Origin: Acetothermia bacterium UBA3571
GTDB taxonomy: Bacteria > Bipolaricaulota > Bipolaricaulia > Bipolaricaulales > Bipolaricaulaceae
NCBI GenBank assembly: GCA_002375995.1
Contig: DFNI01000020.1
Location: forward strand, 1-63,653
Direction: 5' to 3'
Length of the DNA stretch: 63,653 nt
The notes under the pieces: generated by a model
What the model saw: the letters and a program-made list of their open reading frames with translations, nothing else
The model's database searches: none
Told to the model about the DNA's origin: nothing
Position numbers and translations under genes: made by a program
Shown: piece after piece, positions 60,479 through 63,653 of the stretch
Position numbering within the stretch: position 1 is the stretch's first letter
How the letters are laid out: the number at the start of each line of letters is the position of its first letter

Positions 60479-61338
60479 AGCTTCACCATCCTCACCAAGG
60501 TGGAGCTGAAGAACACCGTGATCAGGAGCATGACTACTGCCAGGGCGGCAGCTTGCCCCAGATCGTAATACAAAAATCCTGTTTTCCATCCTAAAAGAGG
60601 CAAGGTCTGTGTGGCGATACCAGGCCCCCCGCCGGTCATGGTGAATATCACATCGAAAGTGGTAAAGGCAAAAATGAACCGTATAATAACAGCCAACCCT
60701 AAGACACGCTTAAGCAACGGGATTATTATCCTAACCAGCACCTGCCCGAAGCCGGCGCCGTCTATCCGAGCTGCGTCGAAGAGCTCCATAGGAATCGCCT
60801 GCAAGCCCGCCAAAAGGATGAGGAACATAAGCGGGGTTTGACACCACACATCGGCTAGTATCACGGAAAAAAGGGCCCACCCGGGATCTCCCAAGAGGGC
60901 GCGCTTCACTCCCAGAAGAGGAAGAAAAAAACCTCCGATGAGGCCCACGTCTCTGTTCAGCAGGAACTTCCAGGTAAAGCCCGCGGCTGCCGGAGGAATA
61001 ATGGCCGGGATGGTGAGCAGGGCGCGTATCACATTCCTCCCCCGGAATTTCTCGTTCAAGACCAGGGCTAGCGCGAAACCGAGCACAATGGACCCCGCCA
61101 CGCTGGAAATCACGAATATCACGGTGGTGAGCAACGACTGCCGAAACTCCGTGGACAGGAGCACGGATCGGTAATTTCCCAGGCCGGCGAAGCTCCTCTC
61201 GGGCCGAAGCGCGATCCAGTACTGGGTACTGGTGTAAAGCATGTAAACGAAGGGAAAGCTCACCAAAAGGGCACAGACCAATACCGTGGGAATCAAGAAG
61301 CGATATTTGTCTTTCTCCCAAAGGCTTGTCTTTCTCAT
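60475..61338 (-). CDS. carbohydrate ABC transporter permease (MalF/UgpA type)
   Basis: This 287-residue membrane protein has the EAA-type motif ELFDAARIDGAGFGQVLVRIIIPLL and MTGGGPGIATQTLPLLGW, typical of MalF-like permeases. It has about six membrane segments. Neither permease has an adjacent ATPase. A shared MsmX/UgpC-type ATPase encoded elsewhere is the likely energiser; the FrcA-like ATPase in this locus is a different class. Confidence 0.92.
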   Translation of the reverse strand: MRKTSLWEKDKYRFLIPTVLVCALLVSFPFVYMLYTSTQYWIALRPERSFAGLGNYRSVLLSTEFRQSLLTTVIFVISSVAGSIVLGFALALVLNEKFRGRNVIRALLTIPAIIPPAAAGFTWKFLLNRDVGLIGGFFLPLLGVKRALLGDPGWALFSVILADVWCQTPLMFLILLAGLQAIPMELFDAARIDGAGFGQVLVRIIIPLLKRVLGLAVIIRFIFAFTTFDVIFTMTGGGPGIATQTLPLLGWKTGFLYYDLGQAAALAVVMLLITVFFSSTLVRMVKL

Positions 61339-61355
61339 GATCGGGATGAGGGGGG

Positions 61356-61395
61356 AAGAAAGGGGCGTGCCCTGGTCCGGGCACGCCCCTTTCTT
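61356..61395 (-). terminator. perfect 17-bp intercistronic hairpin after the binding-protein gene
   Basis: Arms 61356-61372 and 61379-61395 are fully complementary around a six-base loop. The hairpin begins directly after the stop codon of the binding-protein gene (61396). It likely stabilises the upstream mRNA or lowers read-through into the permease genes. Confidence 0.85.
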
Positions 61396-62766
61396 CTAGC
61401 GGTAATAACCCGCTTTGAACATCCGATCCAAGGCCCAGAGCTGCAACTCGTCCAATACCTTGTCGATATCCTCCCCGGCCACCGCCCGCGAGCAGGCTGT
61501 GCCGATCTTGTCCATGAAATCGGGGAGTTCTGGGATATATGGGAAGTAATAGGGCTCGGCGATATCGATGGATTCCTCGTTGAGCTCGATTTGCTCGAGC
61601 CCATACCTATCTATTAGATTCTGGCTGTACAGCACCGAGCGCATGGGGACGTTGGGCCAACCGGTCCGTTCCGCGAACGCCTGGATGGCCTCGCGACCAC
61701 ACAGGTAGCTGAGCACCTTCCAAGCCGCCAGCTTGTGTTTGGAGTCGGCGTTGATACCCAGAGAGAAGGTCCAGAAACTTTGGATCCTTTTACCGGAAGG
61801 ACCCTTGGGAGCCAGCGCAAACCGGCTGTACTTCTTGACCGCGGGATCCTCGGTTATAGTGATGGCAGCGTACCCGTTGATCGCCGACGGCATCAATATA
61901 ACGGCTTTCCCGGCCGCGTAGAGGTTCATCATATCCACCCAAGTATGGTTCGATGCTCCCGGCGGGCCGTATTCACGCAGGATTTCTACATATGCGGTGA
62001 ACCCCTTCTTGAAGTCTTCGGAATTAAGGATCGGCTTGGCCTTGGTCTTCTTGATCTCCTCGATGGTGACCGCACCCCCCTCGAATATGGCGGGGTAACC
62101 CGCGTAGGCATAAACGAAGCCCAGAAGATCGAGACTGGGTTCCTCGCCGGGGGCGGCCCGCATGGTGATGGGATACATGTCCAGGCCATCCTTTTCCAGG
62201 CCTTCCTTCAACTTCTGGAGGACCGTGAACAGCTCGTCCACGGTGTCCGGCGGCGTCAGCCCATAGCGCTCGAAGATATCGGCCCGGTAGATCATCCCGG
62301 CGCCGAAAGAATAATAGGGCAACGCATAGAGGGGACCTCCGGGCGGCATCCTGTTGGCGTCCAGGAATTTGGGGAAAACTTCCTTCGGATCGAACCACTC
62401 CATGGGGTAGTTCTCAAGGTAATAGTCGAGGGGTTCCAGATAACCTCCCCAGCCGTATAGCTGTACGCCGCCGTCACTGCCTACCATGAGGATGTCATAT
62501 CGGCCGGTATGGGCGATGAGATCAGTAAGAGCTTTCATCCGTACCGTGGACTCGTCACCCCATACTATCTCGATGTTAACGCCCAAGCGGTCCTCCAACT
62601 CCGCCAACTTCTCGGTCCGCTCAAGTCCGGTGGAGCCGAACAGCTCTGGCCATGCGAATCCTTGGGCGAAGGCGAGGATGGTCACCGTGGGCCGAGAAGC
62701 GGCGAACCCCGTTAACGGAAGCATAAGCACCAAAACGACCAACATTGCAAACCTACGAAGCCTCAT
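61396..62766 (-). CDS. extracellular solute-binding protein (sugar ABC, family 1 type)
   Basis: This 456-residue exported protein has a signal peptide (RRFAMLVVLVLMLPLTGFA) and a type-II binding-protein fold. Visible are RYDILMVGSDGGVQLYG, LYALPYYSFGAGMIYRAD, GAVTIEEIKKTKAKPILNS and QSFWTFSLGINADSKHKLAA. The ATG at 62766 follows AAAGGAGGTGGAA. It is the first gene of the long catabolic operon, behind a roughly 240-base leader. The ligand is unknown. Confidence 0.9.
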   Translation of the reverse strand: MRLRRFAMLVVLVLMLPLTGFAASRPTVTILAFAQGFAWPELFGSTGLERTEKLAELEDRLGVNIEIVWGDESTVRMKALTDLIAHTGRYDILMVGSDGGVQLYGWGGYLEPLDYYLENYPMEWFDPKEVFPKFLDANRMPPGGPLYALPYYSFGAGMIYRADIFERYGLTPPDTVDELFTVLQKLKEGLEKDGLDMYPITMRAAPGEEPSLDLLGFVYAYAGYPAIFEGGAVTIEEIKKTKAKPILNSEDFKKGFTAYVEILREYGPPGASNHTWVDMMNLYAAGKAVILMPSAINGYAAITITEDPAVKKYSRFALAPKGPSGKRIQSFWTFSLGINADSKHKLAAWKVLSYLCGREAIQAFAERTGWPNVPMRSVLYSQNLIDRYGLEQIELNEESIDIAEPYYFPYIPELPDFMDKIGTACSRAVAGEDIDKVLDELQLWALDRMFKAGYYR

Positions 62767-62986
62767 TTCCACCTCCTTTAAAAGGCACATGTGTTTCTTC
62801 AGGTACACGGCGTTCCCCCCATCACCACCTCCTTCTGGATATCGCCCGCGAACCCACGCAAAGAGGGGAGAGAAAGAACAGATGACCACTGAGGAAAGAC
62901 CGGGGACTTTGCCTTGCGGCAGAGCAGCTTTTCCCAACCGGGAAACGATGCCTGGTTCGGGGCAGCACTCCGGGCGAGTTGTAAAA
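62767..62986 (-). other. long untranslated leader of the catabolic operon, with a seven-residue ORF
   Basis: No full gene was seen here. A strong AAGGAGGTGGTG site at about 62834-62823 opens a seven-codon ORF (MGGTPCT, 62822-62799) that stops 32 bases before the binding-protein ATG. It might tune translation of the first gene. Confidence 0.35.
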
Positions 62987-63007
62987 TTTGCGAATAACAT
63001 TCGCAAA
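62987..63007. promoter_or_regulatory. perfect inverted-repeat operator at the catabolic operon start
   Basis: TTTGCGAAT and ATTCGCAAA are exact reverse complements separated by AAC (21 bases in all). The site covers the predicted transcription start of the minus-strand promoter. The IclR protein in the operon is the first candidate to bind it, but a LacI-type regulator elsewhere is possible. Confidence 0.65.
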
Positions 63008-63011
63008 AGTT

Positions 63012-63040
63012 ATTTTACCGCGGGAACCGTGAGGCGTCAA
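63012..63040 (-). promoter_or_regulatory. promoter of the catabolic operon
   Basis: On the minus strand TTGACG (63040-63035), exactly 17 bases and TAAAAT (63017-63012) give one of the best sigma-70 matches in the window. The operator lies immediately downstream, a repressor-type layout. Confidence 0.7.
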
Positions 63041-63120
63041 CATCCCGAAGTGCCTCGTTGGAAATGTTACCGAAGGGAGGGAAGGTACCTCATAATGCGG
63101 TTACTCTCAGGAGGCACGAG

Positions 63121-63653
63121 GTGACACGAGAGAGCATCGCGGAGTTGATCCGGGCGTGGCGGCCGAGGTACAAGCGCGCCTCCCGCAAGGAGAAGGGGAG
63201 GATCCTGGACGAACTGAAGCACCTCACCGGCTACCACCGCAAATCCCTCATCCGGGCCCTCTCCCGCAGGAGCACGGGCAAAGGCCGCCGGGGACGCCCC
63301 CGGACCTACACCAACGAGGTGCGGGCGGCCCTGGTGCAAGTTGAGGCCGGGGGTGAAGGGGCTACTTCTGCGGATGAGCCCAGCCACCATGGACCGGATC
63401 CTGAGGACGGTGAGGCCTGAGCGGGGACGCAAGGGTCCAGCTCCCCGGTCGGCCAGGCAGCTTAAGGGGAAGGTCCCGGTGAGGGTGGGATGGGAAGCCG
63501 GGGTGAGGCCCGGGTATGTGGAGCTCGATCTCGTAGCCCATTGTGGCACAAGCACCGAAGGGGAATACCTACACACCCTGAACGTGGTGGACATCGCCAC
63601 CTCGTGGTGTGAGCCGGTGGTGATCCGGAACCGGGCACTGGAGGAGGTGAAGG
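63121..63653 (+). pseudogene. internally deleted DDE integrase-type transposase, cut by the window end
   Basis: The start (GTG, AGGAGG upstream) gives TRESIAELIRAWRPRYKRAS, then a helical DNA-binding region with LKHLTGYHRKSLIRALSRR. After about residue 75 the frame shifts by one and the sense resumes with SPATMDRILRTVRPERGRKG and the catalytic-core parts GYVELDLVAHCG and LNVVDIATSW, where two DDE acidic residues are visible. Relative to intact members about 60 or more residues are missing at the shift, so it is a dead copy. The third acidic residue lies beyond the window. The family is an unclassified (ISNCY/IS481-like) integrase. Confidence 0.75.

Overview
The window is a dense, GC-rich bacterial chromosome segment. 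It has overlapping genes, strong AGGAGG-type ribosome binding sites and frequent GTG/TTG starts. Housekeeping genes are bacterial: EF-G, IF3, L9, L20, L21, L27, L35, alpha/beta glycyl-tRNA synthetase, MurJ, Ddl and PlsY. Redox genes point to an anaerobe: aldehyde ferredoxin oxidoreductase with a polyferredoxin partner, a reductive-dehalogenase-like Fe-S protein and FeS flavoenzymes. I cannot fix the phylum from sequence alone. An uncultured, possibly thermophilic lineage such as Bipolaricaulota (Acetothermia) is a reasonable guess, not a demonstration.

Layout. (1) 0.1-3.6 kb: one large protein fusing a nitrilase-like amidohydrolase domain with an intact Glu-Lys-Cys triad to a STAND/NB-ARC-type ATPase and TPR repeats; this is the best candidate for an undescribed defence or signalling protein. 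(2) 3.6-24 kb: mixed functions. These are a secreted acidic/proline-rich repeat protein, a PiT phosphate transporter, an MFS transporter, L9-MurJ, a class III CoA-transferase, TrpS with a tiny Trp-containing leader ORF, a COG2509-GNAT-TIGR04076 operon, a decayed EamA transporter, EF-G behind a terminator-like leader hairpin, tRNA-Asn, a ddl-MBL-aminotransferase-tlyA operon, an IS110 relic, a NosD/OmpL47-like exported protein and SerS. (3) 24-35.7 kb: an RNase Z-like protein, GabT-like aminotransferase, glycerate kinase, endonuclease III, the RdhA-like protein, prephenate dehydratase, a frameshifted M3 peptidase, a nucleoside phosphorylase and PlsY. (4) 35.7-46.4 kb: a translation-centred minus-strand block (metG, rplU, a prp-like gene, rpmA, obg, nadD, infC, rpmI, rplT, glyQ, glyS, folK, rng). 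infC starts with AUU, the Prp homologue has lost its catalytic His and Cys, and rng has no canonical start.

(5) 46.5-63.0 kb: a 17-gene minus-strand catabolic locus. It begins at a well-formed promoter (TTGACG-17-TAAAAT) with a perfect inverted-repeat operator over the predicted start point. In order it encodes a sugar-type binding protein, two permeases without an ATPase, an MBL hydrolase, an Old-Yellow-Enzyme/FeS flavoprotein, an SDR, a MoaD-like carrier, an IclR regulator, an Frc/Rbs-type ABC ATPase, DUF917, an FMN reductase, a second binding protein and permease, a polyferredoxin, AOR, a flavin reductase and a class V aminotransferase. Together they look like an uptake-and-oxidation pathway for one unidentified, probably nitrogen-containing, small organic compound. 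(6) The right edge holds an internally deleted DDE transposase that runs off the window.

Two binding-protein/permease junctions carry perfect GC hairpins, as expected for raising binding-protein expression relative to the membrane subunits. No CRISPR array, rRNA or replication origin was seen.
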